In this document: positions 7,234 to 15,857 of the stretch, piece by piece
Numbering within the stretch: position 1 is the stretch's first letter
How the letters are laid out: each line of letters opens with the position of its first letter
The notes under the pieces: generated by a model
Databases searched by the model: none
What the model saw: only the letters and a program-made list of their open reading frames with translations
What the model was told of the DNA's origin: nothing
Assembly (NCBI RefSeq): GCF_009728995.1
Contig: NZ_VTZW01000019.1
Coordinates: 473,983-537,982 of the forward strand
Length of the DNA: 64,000 bases
Direction of reading: 5' to 3'
Source: Streptomonospora sp. PA3
GTDB lineage: Bacteria > Actinomycetota > Actinomycetes > Streptosporangiales > Streptosporangiaceae
Position numbers and translations under genes: made by a program

Positions 7234-8573
7234 CTCCGATGACTCCACTGGGCGCGGTGTTCGACCTCGCGCACGGGGTCGGGGGGCGCGAGGACCTCCC
7301 GCTGCCGTTCTCCTACGCCCTCGCCGGCGCGGCCGCCGCCCTGGTGGTCTCCTTCGCCGCTCTGGGCTTCCTGTGGCGCCGTCCCAAGCTCACCGGAGCC
7401 GGCGCCGGCCGTCCGCTGCCGCGGCACACCGCCGCGGTGCTCGACAGCCCGGCGCTGCGCTGGAGCCTGCGCACGGCCGGGCTCGCGGCCGCCGCATTCA
7501 CCGCCGTCGCCGCGCTCCTGGGCCCCGACGACGCGACGAACCCGGTGCCCGGGATCGTCTATGTCCTGCTGTGGGTGGGCCTGGTTCCGGCGTCCCTGCT
7601 GTTCGGGCCGGTGTGGGGACTACTCAACCCGCTGCGCACCCTCCACCTGGCCCTGTCCCGGCTCGCCCGCACGCCGCCCGGCCGCGGGCTGTGGGACTAC
7701 CCGGTCCGACTGGGCTACTGGCCCGCTGCGGCCGGACTACTGGCCTTCACCTGGCTCGAACTGGTCTGGCCGCACAGCACCGACCTGACCGCCCTGACCG
7801 TGTGGTTCACCTGCTACGGCGCCGCCCAGCTGCTTGGGGCGCTCGCGTTCGGCGACCGCTGGTTCGCGCGCGGCGACGCCTTCGAGGTCTACTCCGCGCT
7901 CATCGGCCGCCTGTCGCCGCTGGGCCGCCGCCGGGACGGCCGCCTGGTGCTGCGCAACCCCTTCGACGGGCTCGACGCCGTCGCTCCGGCGGCCGGGCTC
8001 GCCGGCGTGGTCGCGGTCCTGCTGGGCAGCACCGCCTACGACAGCGTCTCCAATGCCCCCTGGTGGATGTCTCTCGTGGCATCGAGCGCCCTGCCGGAGG
8101 CCGCTGCCGGCAGTCTGGGACTCCTGGCCGCCGTCCTGGCGGCGGCTGCCCTGCTGGCCGCCGGAGCCGGCGCGGCCGGCGCCATCGGCGGAATGCGGCT
8201 CGCCGGGCTGCCGACGGCGTTCGCGCACTCCGTCGTGCCCGTCGCCGTGGGCTACCTGGTGGCCCACTACTTCTCGCTGCTGGTGTTCGAGGGGCAGCGC
8301 ACGCTCATCCTCGCCGCCGATCCGCTCGGCACGGGCGCGGACCTGTTCGGCGCCGCCGACCGCAGCGTGGACTACACCGTCGTGACCCCGGCGGCGATCG
8401 CGCTGGTGCAGGTCCTGGCCGTGGTGGCCGGCCACGTCGTCGGCGTCGTCGCCGCCCACGACCGGGCGCTGCGCCTGTTTCCCGCCCGGCGGGCCGTGGC
8501 GAGCCAGCTGCCCCTGCTCGCGCTGATGGTGGCCTACACGGTCGGCGGCCTGAGCCTGCTCTTCGCCACCTGA
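7230..8573 (+). CDS. Polytopic membrane protein of unknown function
   Basis: 447 residues, start overlapping the previous stop (ATGA). Ten or more hydrophobic segments are visible, e.g. FSYALAGAAAALVVSFAALG, LLAFTWLELVWPH and PLLALMVAYTVGGLSLLFAT, with the phrase FGPVWGLLNPLRTLH between them. No catalytic motif or transporter signature was recognised. Tight coupling to a metal-binding lipoprotein suggests a transporter or receptor partner for it. Confidence 0.75.
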   Translation: MTPMTPLGAVFDLAHGVGGREDLPLPFSYALAGAAAALVVSFAALGFLWRRPKLTGAGAGRPLPRHTAAVLDSPALRWSLRTAGLAAAAFTAVAALLGPDDATNPVPGIVYVLLWVGLVPASLLFGPVWGLLNPLRTLHLALSRLARTPPGRGLWDYPVRLGYWPAAAGLLAFTWLELVWPHSTDLTALTVWFTCYGAAQLLGALAFGDRWFARGDAFEVYSALIGRLSPLGRRRDGRLVLRNPFDGLDAVAPAAGLAGVVAVLLGSTAYDSVSNAPWWMSLVASSALPEAAAGSLGLLAAVLAAAALLAAGAGAAGAIGGMRLAGLPTAFAHSVVPVAVGYLVAHYFSLLVFEGQRTLILAADPLGTGADLFGAADRSVDYTVVTPAAIALVQVLAVVAGHVVGVVAAHDRALRLFPARRAVASQLPLLALMVAYTVGGLSLLFAT

Positions 8574-8616
8574 GGGCCGCGACGGCCGCCGCGAAGGACC
8601 GGTGGGCGCCCCGGCG

Positions 8617-9630
8617 TCAGCGGGTCAGGCACTCCCGCGTCGTCGGCATCGCTTCGCACACCTCGGCGTGGCTGATGGCCATGGTGCCGTCGACGCAGCA
8701 AGCGGTGTCGACCAAGGCGGCCGCGGGTCCGGCGAAGACGCCGAGGGGCAGGGCGAGCAGCGCCGCGGCGGCACCGCCGGCCAGCGCGGTAGGAACCCGG
8801 CCCAGCGGCGGGACCCCGGCGATCAGGCGCTGGATCCGCCGACCGGTGCCGGTCCCGCCGGCGGCGAAGGCTCCGGCCGGTTCGGGCTGCCCGGCGACGT
8901 TGAGCATCGCCTCGGCGGCGACCAGGCGATGGGTGGAGCGCGCCGCGGCGTCGTCGGCGACCAACTCCAAAAGGCGCACCGTCTCCTCGCTGACCGCTCG
9001 GAACAGCGCCAGCCCGGGAAACGCCGAACTCAGGGCGAGGGCCGCAGCGGCGACCAGGTCGTGCCGTCCGCGCAGGTGGGCGCGCTCGTGGGCCAGCACA
9101 GCCTGGAGCTGTCGCTCGCTGAGGGCGTCGAGGGCGCCGGTGGTCAGCACGACCTGGCGCCGGATGCCCGGCAGGCAGTAGGCGGCGGGCACCGCGTGGT
9201 CGATGAGGACCGCACCGCTGGCGTGGAGCCGGGAACCGAGGAGCCGCAGCACCTGCCGGTGGCGGCGGCGCTCGGCCACGGCCCGCAGCAGCGTGGCGGC
9301 CATGCGCCAGCCGCACCGCAGCAGCACCAGGGCCGCGAGCGCGGCGCCGCTCGCGCCGATCACCGCTCCGCCCGGAGTGGCGTACTGGGCGCGTACCGCG
9401 GCCAGGCAGGCGCGCAGCAGCTCGGCCAGGCCGGTGCCCAGGCGCAGGTCCGGCACGCTCAGCGCAAGACCGCCCAGGACCAGGGAGACGACGAAGGCGG
9501 CGCTGAGTGCCTGCCAGGCGGCGATGCCAAGGCGCGGCGCCTGCTCGACCCAGCGTGCGCGCCGTACGACCGACGGGCCGAGGGCGGCCAGCAGTGCGGC
9601 GTAGGCCAGTAGCGCCGACGCGACGATCAC
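8617..9630 (-). CDS. M56-family membrane metallopeptidase (BlaR1-like sensor), copy 2
   Basis: 337 residues from a GTG that overlaps the stop of its BlaI partner (GTGA). Several hydrophobic N-terminal segments precede the HERAH zinc motif (LAHERAHLRGRHDLV, about 185). The downstream VRLLELVADDAAAR contains the conserved E/D region, and a last hydrophobic segment lies near 290. The C-terminus after it holds three or four cysteines (DTACCVDG, EVCEA, RECL), a feature copy 1 lacks. It could serve as an extracellular thiol or metal sensor; this is inference. Confidence 0.85.
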   Translation of the reverse strand: MIVASALLAYAALLAALGPSVVRRARWVEQAPRLGIAAWQALSAAFVVSLVLGGLALSVPDLRLGTGLAELLRACLAAVRAQYATPGGAVIGASGAALAALVLLRCGWRMAATLLRAVAERRRHRQVLRLLGSRLHASGAVLIDHAVPAAYCLPGIRRQVVLTTGALDALSERQLQAVLAHERAHLRGRHDLVAAAALALSSAFPGLALFRAVSEETVRLLELVADDAAARSTHRLVAAEAMLNVAGQPEPAGAFAAGGTGTGRRIQRLIAGVPPLGRVPTALAGGAAAALLALPLGVFAGPAAALVDTACCVDGTMAISHAEVCEAMPTTRECLTR

Positions 9631-9998
9631 GTCAGGCCCTCGCGGTTCTTGGCCTCATCCAAGGCGGCGCGCAGCCCCGCGCGCTCGTCGTCGGGCATCC
9701 GCTCCACCAGCCGGGAGAGCACCGCGGCCTGGTCGGGCGCCGACTCCAGCGCCTCCTCCACCAGTGCGGTCGCGTAGTCCTCCTGGCTGGCCGTGGCCCA
9801 GTAGACGTAGGCGCGGCCCTGCTTGGCGCGGTCGAGCCAGTCCTTGCGGAACAGGATCTCCATCACCGTCTGCACGGTCGTGAAGGCGACGTCCCGCTCC
9901 TTGCGCAGGGCTTCGAGCACGTCGCGCACCCGTACGGGGGTGGGCGAGGCCCACACGGCCCGCATGATCGCGGCCTCCAGCTCGCCGAACCGCGGCAT
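9627..9998 (-). CDS. BlaI/MecI/CopY-family transcriptional repressor, copy 2
   Basis: 123 residues beginning MPRFGELEAAIMRAVW. This start is supported by GGGAG nine bases upstream. A longer upstream frame has arginine-rich text and no ribosome site. The winged-helix part (RVRDVLEALRKE, AFTTVQTVMEIL) is followed by a longer acidic C-terminus than in copy 1. It is coupled to the M56 gene downstream. Only distantly similar to copy 1, so the two pairs probably read different operators. Confidence 0.88.
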   Translation of the reverse strand: MPRFGELEAAIMRAVWASPTPVRVRDVLEALRKERDVAFTTVQTVMEILFRKDWLDRAKQGRAYVYWATASQEDYATALVEEALESAPDQAAVLSRLVERMPDDERAGLRAALDEAKNREGLT

Positions 9999-10095
9999 CG
10001 GACTCCCTTCCCGCCCGCCTGTGGCCCGGACGCCACCACGCTCCGGGACCGGCGAGGCAGACACCGCACGACCGGCGCAGCCGCCGGCCCCTCTG

Positions 10096-10110
10096 CCCAA
10101 TCAATTTAGG
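10096..10110. promoter_or_regulatory. Candidate operator upstream of BlaI copy 2
   Basis: CCCAA-TCAAT-TTAGG has the same 5-5-5 layout as the perfect dyad CCTAA-CTTCC-TTAGG at 12777-12791. It lies about 100 bp upstream of the repressor gene, where autoregulation would be expected. The remaining gap 9999-10392 carries another dyad (10313-10329) and no gene. Confidence 0.4.
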
Positions 10111-10312
10111 TTACCGGAAGCCAAAGTCGACCGTCGTGCCGCAACCGCGCCGTCGCCGCTGCGCCGACGCCTCCCGGAACCGCCTGGACAGCGAACCCGG
10201 ACGGATCGGCTCTGCGGTGGTGGCGCAGGGAGCCGCCTCCATTCGCCGTCATCCGGCGGATCGGGCCCCCGCTGCACGCCCCGGCGGAAGCGGTGGCACA
10301 GTACGACTAAAC

Positions 10313-10329
10313 ACCCTAGGCGCTAGGGT
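10313..10329. promoter_or_regulatory. Inverted repeat in the ccdA promoter
   Basis: ACCCTAG-GCG-CTAGGGT is a perfect 7-bp inverted repeat about 65 bp upstream of the CcdA start. The TAGG/CCTA half-sites match those near BlaI copy 2 and the DUF2752 gene, although the spacer is shorter. Probably the binding site of a dimeric repressor. Confidence 0.5.
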
Positions 10330-10392
10330 CGCCCGTGTTTCCGCAGTGCGCGCGATGAGCGCACCGACCGCCGCAAGGACCCACCCGATCCG

Positions 10393-11157
10393 ATGGACAT
10401 CTCGCAGATCGTCGCCGCAGGCCCGCTGCTGCTGGCCGTCCCGCTCGCCCTCGCCGCCGGCGCCATCACCTTCCTGTCTCCCTGCTGCCTGCCGCTCGTG
10501 CCCGGCTACCTGTCCTACGTCACCGGCATGTCGGGCACCGAGGGCCGGGCTCCGGAGCGCGGCGGCGCGCTGCGGGCGCGGACGGTGGTGGGCACGCTGC
10601 TGTTCACGGCCGGGTTCTCCGGCCTGTTCGCCGCCTACGGTGCGCTCTTCGGCAGCCTGGGCGGCCTGCTGTTCGATCACCAAGACCTCATGATCCGCAT
10701 CCTGGGGGTGGTCACCATCCTGCTTGGGCTGATGTTCATGGGCGCCTTCCGCCGCATCCCCTGGACCAGCCGCAGCCTGCACCCGCGCATCCAGCCGCGC
10801 GGCGGTGTGGCCGGGGCTCCGCTGCTGGGCGTGCTGTTCGGCCTGGGCTGGACCCCCTGCATGGGGCCGACCCTGGCCGCGGTCCTCGCCCTCTCCACGG
10901 CTTCGGGCAGTGCCGGACGCGGCGCCTTCCTCGCTTTCGTCTACGGCCTGGGCGTGGGGTTGCCGTTCCTCGTCGCCGCGATCGCGCTGACGAAGACGAT
11001 GCGGGCGCTGGCCTGGGCCCGCAGGCACGCCCGAACGGTGACCCGCGCCGGCGGCCTGATGCTCGTCCTGGTCGGCGCCACTCAGGTCAGCGGGCTGTGG
11101 ACCGCCTTCGTCCTCGCCATGCAGCAATGGGCGGGCAGTTACCGACTCCCGCTGTGA
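10393..11157 (+). CDS. ccdA: CcdA-type thiol-disulfide membrane transporter
   Basis: 254 residues, six hydrophobic segments. The two membrane cysteine motifs of the CcdA/DsbD core are visible: [17 protein letters not shown] near residue 30 and [15 protein letters not shown] near 155. The protein carries electrons from cytoplasmic thioredoxin across the membrane to an extracytoplasmic thioredoxin, here surely the TlpA-like lipoprotein encoded next. No ResB, ResC or cytochrome c genes are adjacent, so the pair may serve another substrate, for example copper-enzyme thiols. Confidence 0.9.
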   Translation: MDISQIVAAGPLLLAVPLALAAGAITFLSPCCLPLVPGYLSYVTGMSGTEGRAPERGGALRARTVVGTLLFTAGFSGLFAAYGALFGSLGGLLFDHQDLMIRILGVVTILLGLMFMGAFRRIPWTSRSLHPRIQPRGGVAGAPLLGVLFGLGWTPCMGPTLAAVLALSTASGSAGRGAFLAFVYGLGVGLPFLVAAIALTKTMRALAWARRHARTVTRAGGLMLVLVGATQVSGLWTAFVLAMQQWAGSYRLPL

Positions 11158-11275
11158 CCGGGGCACAGCTCCGATGCCGCACCGGAGCCCGGCGGCCGCT
11201 CCCCTCTCCCCTAGCCCGTGTCCCGCCTCCCTGCGGACAACCGCTCCCACAACCCGATGGCGAGGTCTTTCAACG

Positions 11276-11902
11276 ATGACCGGCACTGCCCACCGCTCCC
11301 CGTACGCGGCGATCCCCCGTGCGGCCCTGGCCGTCGCGATGGCGGCGGCACTGGCCGGATGCGCCGAACAACTCGGCGGCGACGCCGACTCCGCGGAGCC
11401 CGACCACAGCGATGCCTCCGGCGACGGTTCGGCCACGGCATTCGGTCCCGGGGAGCGCGAACCCGCACCCGAGGTGAGCGGTGAGACGCTCGACGGCGCC
11501 CCGGTCGGCCTCGACGACTACGCCGGCGAGGTGCTCGTCGTGAACTTCTGGGCGAGCTGGTGCAGCCCGTGCCGCGCAGAGATGCCCGTGCTCATGAAGG
11601 TCTACACCGAGTACCGGGATCAAGGACTGGAGTTCCTCGGCGTCAACATCAAGGACGACAGAACCGCCGCGAAGGCGTTCGAGCGCAACCTGGGCGTCAC
11701 CTACCCCAGCATCTACGACCAGCCCGGTGCCGTTCCCCAGGCGTTCGCCGACACCGTTCCCCCGCAGGCGATCCCCAGCACCGTCGTCATCGACCGCGAG
11801 GGGGACATCGCGGCCCGCGTCATCGGCGCCACCACCTACGACCAGCTCACCGGGCTCGTCGAACCCGTCCTCGCCGAGGGAGGCGCCCCGCAGGCGCGAT
11901 GA
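11276..11902 (+). CDS. TlpA/ResA-like thioredoxin lipoprotein
   Basis: 208 residues. The ATG at 11276 is preceded by GAGG and begins a lipoprotein signal with LAGC (Cys29); an acidic linker follows. The thioredoxin fold has the active site WASWCSPCR (C96, C99), the cis-proline region PPQAIPSTVVIDREG and the TlpA/ResA insert. It should reduce extracytoplasmic disulfides using electrons from the CcdA protein just upstream (gap of 118 bp). Confidence 0.9.
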   Translation: MTGTAHRSPYAAIPRAALAVAMAAALAGCAEQLGGDADSAEPDHSDASGDGSATAFGPGEREPAPEVSGETLDGAPVGLDDYAGEVLVVNFWASWCSPCRAEMPVLMKVYTEYRDQGLEFLGVNIKDDRTAAKAFERNLGVTYPSIYDQPGAVPQAFADTVPPQAIPSTVVIDREGDIAARVIGATTYDQLTGLVEPVLAEGGAPQAR

Positions 11903-12077
11903 CCGCCGCGGGGGCGGCCGGCGACCGGGGCAGCGGAGCGGACAGCTATTGCGGTGATCGGGCTTCACCGGCCGACCGGGCCCTCACAGGACCGATATCG
12001 GCCGTCCGGCGGTATACGAACTTCAGGAAGAGACCGGGCCCCGGCGGCGCCGGCGCCGGCGCCGCGGCCGCGGCCGA

Positions 12078-12626
12078 CTACCCTGGGCTGCGCCGCCGGG
12101 CACGCCGCCGAATCCGGTGACGTCCGATCGCCACCCACGCCGCCAGCGCGAGGATCGGCAACGCGTTGAGAACCGGCCCGATCGGCGAGAACTCACCGGC
12201 CGGAGTCCGCAGCAGTTCGGCGTTCATCTGCTGGCGGATCGCCAGCAGGCCGATGAGCGCCCCCGCCACCACGGCCACCGTCGTCCACGAGCGGACGCGG
12301 AGGTTGATCCAGCGGCCGGTCAGGGCGCCGAAGACGAACCGCGCCAGCGTGCCGACCGCGCCGATCACCAGGACGGTGCCGAGCGGGTTGTATTTCCACG
12401 ACAGGGCGACGTCCCCGCTCATCGCCGCCCACACCGACCTGGTGGCGCCGCAGAGCGGATCCATGATGCCGAAGTAGTGCGTGATCCCGTGGACATCGAC
12501 CGGGGGCAGCCCGAAGACGGCCATGGCCGCTCCCAGAGTCAGCCCGCCCAGCGCCGGCCACGCCATCGGCCGCAGGCCATCGCGCTCCTCGACGCGGAAC
12601 TCGACCGGCCGAAGCCACTCAGGCAT
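12078..12626 (-). CDS. DUF2752 membrane protein
   Basis: 182 residues with a strong GGAGGAGGAGA ribosome site. The DUF2752 signature DPLCGATRSVWAAMSGD followed by WKYNPLG is present, with about five hydrophobic segments. The family is widespread and uncharacterised. It is convergent with the TlpA gene, and its promoter carries a perfect CCTAA/TTAGG dyad, which ties it to the BlaI copy 2 regulon. Confidence 0.8.
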   Translation of the reverse strand: MPEWLRPVEFRVEERDGLRPMAWPALGGLTLGAAMAVFGLPPVDVHGITHYFGIMDPLCGATRSVWAAMSGDVALSWKYNPLGTVLVIGAVGTLARFVFGALTGRWINLRVRSWTTVAVVAGALIGLLAIRQQMNAELLRTPAGEFSPIGPVLNALPILALAAWVAIGRHRIRRRARRRSPG

Positions 12627-12776
12627 TCTCCTCCTCCAATGTGCATCTACCGCCCGCCCCGCCCCGAGCCCCTGAAACGGTTCGGCGCCGCCCCAGCGGC
12701 TTCCCCCCGATAACGGCCCGCTCCGACCGGCAGGGACACGCCGTCGCCTCCAAGAAACCGCGAATCCGTCACACTA

Positions 12777-12791
12777 CCTAACTTCCTTAGG
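12777..12791. promoter_or_regulatory. Inverted repeat in the DUF2752 promoter
   Basis: CCTAA-CTTCC-TTAGG, perfect 5-bp arms, about 150 bp upstream of the DUF2752 gene. It matches the layout at 10096-10110. The rest of 12627-12980 holds no gene on either strand. Confidence 0.45.
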
Positions 12792-12980
12792 CACGCATCG
12801 CGGGCCCGACGCCTCTTCATATCCATAGTGGAAACCCTGGGCGGCGAAGACCGGCGCGTGCACCGGCCAACGCTCCCTTCCTGCTGCGGATCGGGCACGA
12901 CAGGTCGGGTCCGACGGGAGTGCGGCGCCGTCGGTGCCGGGGCGGGGGTGCGGGCCGGCACCGACGGCGCCGAGAAGGGC

Positions 12981-13637
12981 TCAGGCCGCGGACGAAAGGG
13001 GCTCGCCGGCAGCGATGGCGGCGGCGAGGTGCCGGGCCTGCTCGTGGGCGGCGGCCATCGACGCCTCGTGCTTCGGTAGGAGCGCGGCGAGCGCCGGGGT
13101 GTGCGGGGCCATCGTCAACTCGGGAATCACGGTGGCCACGTCCAGGCCGAGCAGCTCCTCCCGGCCGAGGACGGCTTCCAGGGCGGGCACGACGAAGTCG
13201 AAGCCGTAATAGGGGGCGTCGGGACCGTATCCCCCGCCGCGGGCGGAGATCAGCACCGCCGGGCGCCCCGCGGCCGGTGGCGGACCGGAGCGGTCGAAGG
13301 TGCGTCCGTCGACGATGACCTGGTCCAGCCACGCCTTGAACACCGATGGCATCGTCAGGTTGTACATCGGAACAGTGAACAGGTAGGCGCCGGCACCGAG
13401 GAACTCCTCGATGAGCTCGTCCTGCACCTTGGCCGCTTCGGCCTGCTCCGGGGTGTGCCTGGCCGGTTCCACGGTGCGCGCGGCGATCCCCGCGGCGTCC
13501 AGGTGAGGCACCGGAGCGGCGGCGAGGTCGCGATGGACGACCCGGCCGCGCCATGCCCGGCGGAAGGACTGGGCGACCTGGCGCGAAACCGAGGCCTCGC
13601 CGAGCGACGACGAGTCGATGTGCAGCAGATATGACAT
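12981..13637 (-). CDS. azoR: FMN-dependent NADH-azoreductase
   Basis: 218 residues from the ATG giving MSYLLHIDSSS, with GGAG nine bases upstream; a second ATG at 13652 lacks such a site. This is the flavodoxin-like AzoR fold: IDSSSLGEASVSRQ phosphate loop, VPMYNLTMPSVFKAWLDQV around residue 95, and SARGGGYG near 140. It reduces quinones and azo dyes by two electrons with NADH. Divergent from the HxlR-type regulator at 13746, which very probably controls it. Confidence 0.92.
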   Translation of the reverse strand: MSYLLHIDSSSLGEASVSRQVAQSFRRAWRGRVVHRDLAAAPVPHLDAAGIAARTVEPARHTPEQAEAAKVQDELIEEFLGAGAYLFTVPMYNLTMPSVFKAWLDQVIVDGRTFDRSGPPPAAGRPAVLISARGGGYGPDAPYYGFDFVVPALEAVLGREELLGLDVATVIPELTMAPHTPALAALLPKHEASMAAAHEQARHLAAAIAAGEPLSSAA

Positions 13638-13687
13638 AGCGGATTGCTCCATTCAGTTGCCATGGTGTGGTCGACCGAAAGCGGACG

Positions 13688-13718
13688 GTAAGTGCGTTAC
13701 ATACCGTCGGTGCGGTAA
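13688..13718. promoter_or_regulatory. GTAA/TTAC operator region between azoR and hxlR
   Basis: The 108-bp divergent gap contains GTAA-GTGCG-TTAC (13688-13700) overlapping TTAC(14)GTAA (13697-13718), three evenly placed half-sites. HxlR proteins bind such short AT-cored dyads. Its place between the two starts fits control of both genes. Confidence 0.45.
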
Positions 13719-13745
13719 GATCCCCTCGAAGAAGGGGCGATGGAC

Positions 13746-14177
13746 ATGAGTGCGCGAACGATCAAAGGGCCGTGCCAGGCGTGGCCGCAGGAGAGCGGGT
13801 TCATCCGGGAAGTGCTGGACCGGATCGGCGACAAGTGGACGGTCCTGGTCGTCAGCACTCTCGCCGACGACCCGCTGCGCTACTCCGACCTGCAGGCGAG
13901 CATCCCGGGTATCTCCCAGCGGATGCTCACCGTGACCCTCAAAGCCCTCGAACGCGACGGCCTGCTCTCGCGCACCGCCTACGCCGAGATTCCACCGCGG
14001 GTGGAGTACGAGCTCACCCCGCTGGGACATTCCCTACTGGACGCCGTGACGGCGCTCGCAGGGTGGGCGGCGAGCCATTACGACGAGGTCGCCGCCCACC
14101 GGCGTCACCACGATCAGAACGGGGTCGGCCGGAAGAAGGCGCGCGGCACCGGGCCGGACGCCTCCCCCGCCTCCTGA
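13746..14177 (+). CDS. HxlR-family winged-helix regulator, YodB-like
   Basis: 143 residues. The ATG at 13746 has AAGGGG at normal spacing, whereas the ATG at 13740 would be too close. The family core is clear: IREVLDRIGDKWTVLVVSTL, RYSDLQASIPGISQRMLTVTLKAL, GLLSRTAYAEIPPRVEYELT. A single N-terminal cysteine (GPCQAW, Cys10) matches the position of the quinone-sensing cysteine of YodB-type members. The divergent azoreductase is the classical target. Confidence 0.9.
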   Translation: MSARTIKGPCQAWPQESGFIREVLDRIGDKWTVLVVSTLADDPLRYSDLQASIPGISQRMLTVTLKALERDGLLSRTAYAEIPPRVEYELTPLGHSLLDAVTALAGWAASHYDEVAAHRRHHDQNGVGRKKARGTGPDASPAS

Positions 14178-14388
14178 GCCGGGGCCTCAACCGCTGTTTC
14201 CCCGACCTGCGACGCGGCGGCTGCTGCGGGCGGGCTGTCGCCGCCGCTGCGGGCGGGCGCGGGAGCCGCGCCGCCGACGAGACCGCTCTGCCCGCCCCCG
14301 GGCACGGCGCAGGCGCCGCCGTCCGGTTCGCACAGGCCCGCGGTATCGGATTCGAGCATCCGCAGGGCCGGGCGGAAACCCCGGCCGT

Positions 14389-15066
14389 TCATGCCGGCGC
14401 TCCGGAAACGGCCGAGGCCGCCTCGTCCAGGGCACGGGCGTAGCCGGCCACGGATTGCGCTCCCGCGAGAGCCAGGCGGCGGTCGAGCACCGTAAACGGC
14501 ACCCCGCGTGCGCCGAGAGCGCGGGCCTCGGCGACGTCGGCGCGCACCGCATCGGCATACTCGTCGCCGGCGAGGACCTCCCGCACCCGCTCCCCCGACA
14601 ACCCGGCCGACTCGGCCTCGTCGGCAAGCGCACCCGGCTCGAAAGGATTGAACTCTCCGGCGAAGAGCCGGTCTTGGACCTGCGAGAAGAACGCCGATCC
14701 CAGTCCCGACTCCTCCGCGTAGTGCGTGACGCGGTGCAGGTCGAAGGTGTTCGCGTTCAACCGGTCGACGTCGAAGGGCAGGCCCTCGCGCTGGGCCAGA
14801 ACCTGCATGCGGCGTTCGGCCCGTTCAGCGACCGCCGTGTCGCCGCCGTGCGAACGGATGAACGCGCTCTCGACCGTCTCCGGCTCCCGCGGCGCGTCGG
14901 GGAGGAGCTCGAACGAGCGGATCTTGACGACGAAGCGGTCGGCGTCCGGACGGCGGCTGATGGCCTCCCGAAGCCGGTGCTTGCCGATATAGCACCACGG
15001 GCACCCCAGGTCGGCCCACTCCTCGACGACCACCGGAGGCGATCCTCCGGCATGAATCTTCTCCAT
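14389..15066 (-). CDS. DsbA-family oxidoreductase (FrnE-like)
   Basis: 225 residues from the ATG at 15066, preceded by GGGGTGGAATCA. No signal peptide, so cytoplasmic. The active site LGCPWCYIGKHRL (C22, C25) starts a thioredoxin fold with the DsbA helical insertion. The cis-proline loop is GVPFTVLDRRLALAGAQ. FrnE-type proteins are 2-hydroxychromene-2-carboxylate isomerase-like disulfide oxidoreductases active in polyketide tailoring or oxidative stress. The substrate here is unknown. Confidence 0.88.
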   Translation of the reverse strand: MEKIHAGGSPPVVVEEWADLGCPWCYIGKHRLREAISRRPDADRFVVKIRSFELLPDAPREPETVESAFIRSHGGDTAVAERAERRMQVLAQREGLPFDVDRLNANTFDLHRVTHYAEESGLGSAFFSQVQDRLFAGEFNPFEPGALADEAESAGLSGERVREVLAGDEYADAVRADVAEARALGARGVPFTVLDRRLALAGAQSVAGYARALDEAASAVSGAPA

Positions 15067-15244
15067 TGATTCCACCCCACTTTTGGTGCGTAACCTCATC
15101 GTAAGTGCGCTCAAGAGGGCGCACAAAAGGCACTTTCACGTGCGTAGGGCACAGGAGCGTCAGCCGCTCGGCCGGCAGCGGCAACGCGCTGCCCTGCTGG
15201 CCCGGGCGATCGTGCCGCCGATCGCCCGGGGGTCCTGCGGCGCG

Positions 15245-15754
15245 TCAGTGCTGGATCAGACCGCCGACCGGGACGGGTGCGACGTGGCCTGTCGCCGGAG
15301 CGGTCTGGGCCAAGGCCAGGCCGACATCGACCAGCGACGACCGGCGCAGGCCGGCGACCTCGGGAATCGGGGTCCAGACGGATTCGACGGTGTCGCCGTT
15401 CGGCTCCGGCCGGAGCCGGCCGCCGGTGATGGAGGCGCGGTAGTAGACGCCGATGTTCTGGTGGTCGACGCCCGCATGCGCGACGGCCGCGGGGATCACC
15501 CTGGAGTCCACGCCCAGCAGCCGCTCGACCACCGCACTGCAGCCGGTCTCCTCAGCGACCTCCCGGATCACCGCATCGAACGGATCCTCCCCGTGCCGGA
15601 CCCCGCCGCCCGGAAGGGTCCAGTCGCCCGACGCGTGCTGGGCGAGCAGCACCCGCCCGTCCTCGATGCACACCGCGTAGGCCGCCAGCCGGAACCCTGC
15701 CCGCTTCAGCTCGCCTGCGGCCGCATCGGCTCCACCGTCTGTCCCGTGGCTCAT
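15245..15754 (-). CDS. Nudix hydrolase
   Basis: 169 residues. The complete Nudix box GGGVRHGEDPFDAVIREVAEETG lies at about 48-70, with the REVAEE metal ligands intact. The strand AYAVCIEDGRVLLAQH precedes it. The enzyme hydrolyses a nucleoside diphosphate linked to another group; the exact substrate cannot be told. No operon partner is evident. Confidence 0.88.
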   Translation of the reverse strand: MSHGTDGGADAAAGELKRAGFRLAAYAVCIEDGRVLLAQHASGDWTLPGGGVRHGEDPFDAVIREVAEETGCSAVVERLLGVDSRVIPAAVAHAGVDHQNIGVYYRASITGGRLRPEPNGDTVESVWTPIPEVAGLRRSSLVDVGLALAQTAPATGHVAPVPVGGLIQH

Positions 15755-15779
15755 CGGATCATTGTGCCCCGCCGCGACG

Positions 15780-15815
15780 CCGCAACCGCGACCGCGACCG
15801 CGACCGCAGCCGCAA
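15780..15815. repeat. CCGCRA hexanucleotide repeat
   Basis: Six consecutive hexamers, CCGCAA, then three CCGCGA, CCGCAG and CCGCAA. They lie in the short gap between the Nudix gene start and the stop of the dehydrogenase gene. Probably a slippage-prone microsatellite with no coding role. Confidence 0.6.
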
Positions 15816-15857
15816 CGCCGGCCGGGGCCGACCGGCCCCGGTGCGGACCCGCCGGCC

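Noticed and set aside
15780-15815. CRISPR-like or regulatory repeat
   Set aside because: Units are only six bases without spacers; it is a microsatellite.
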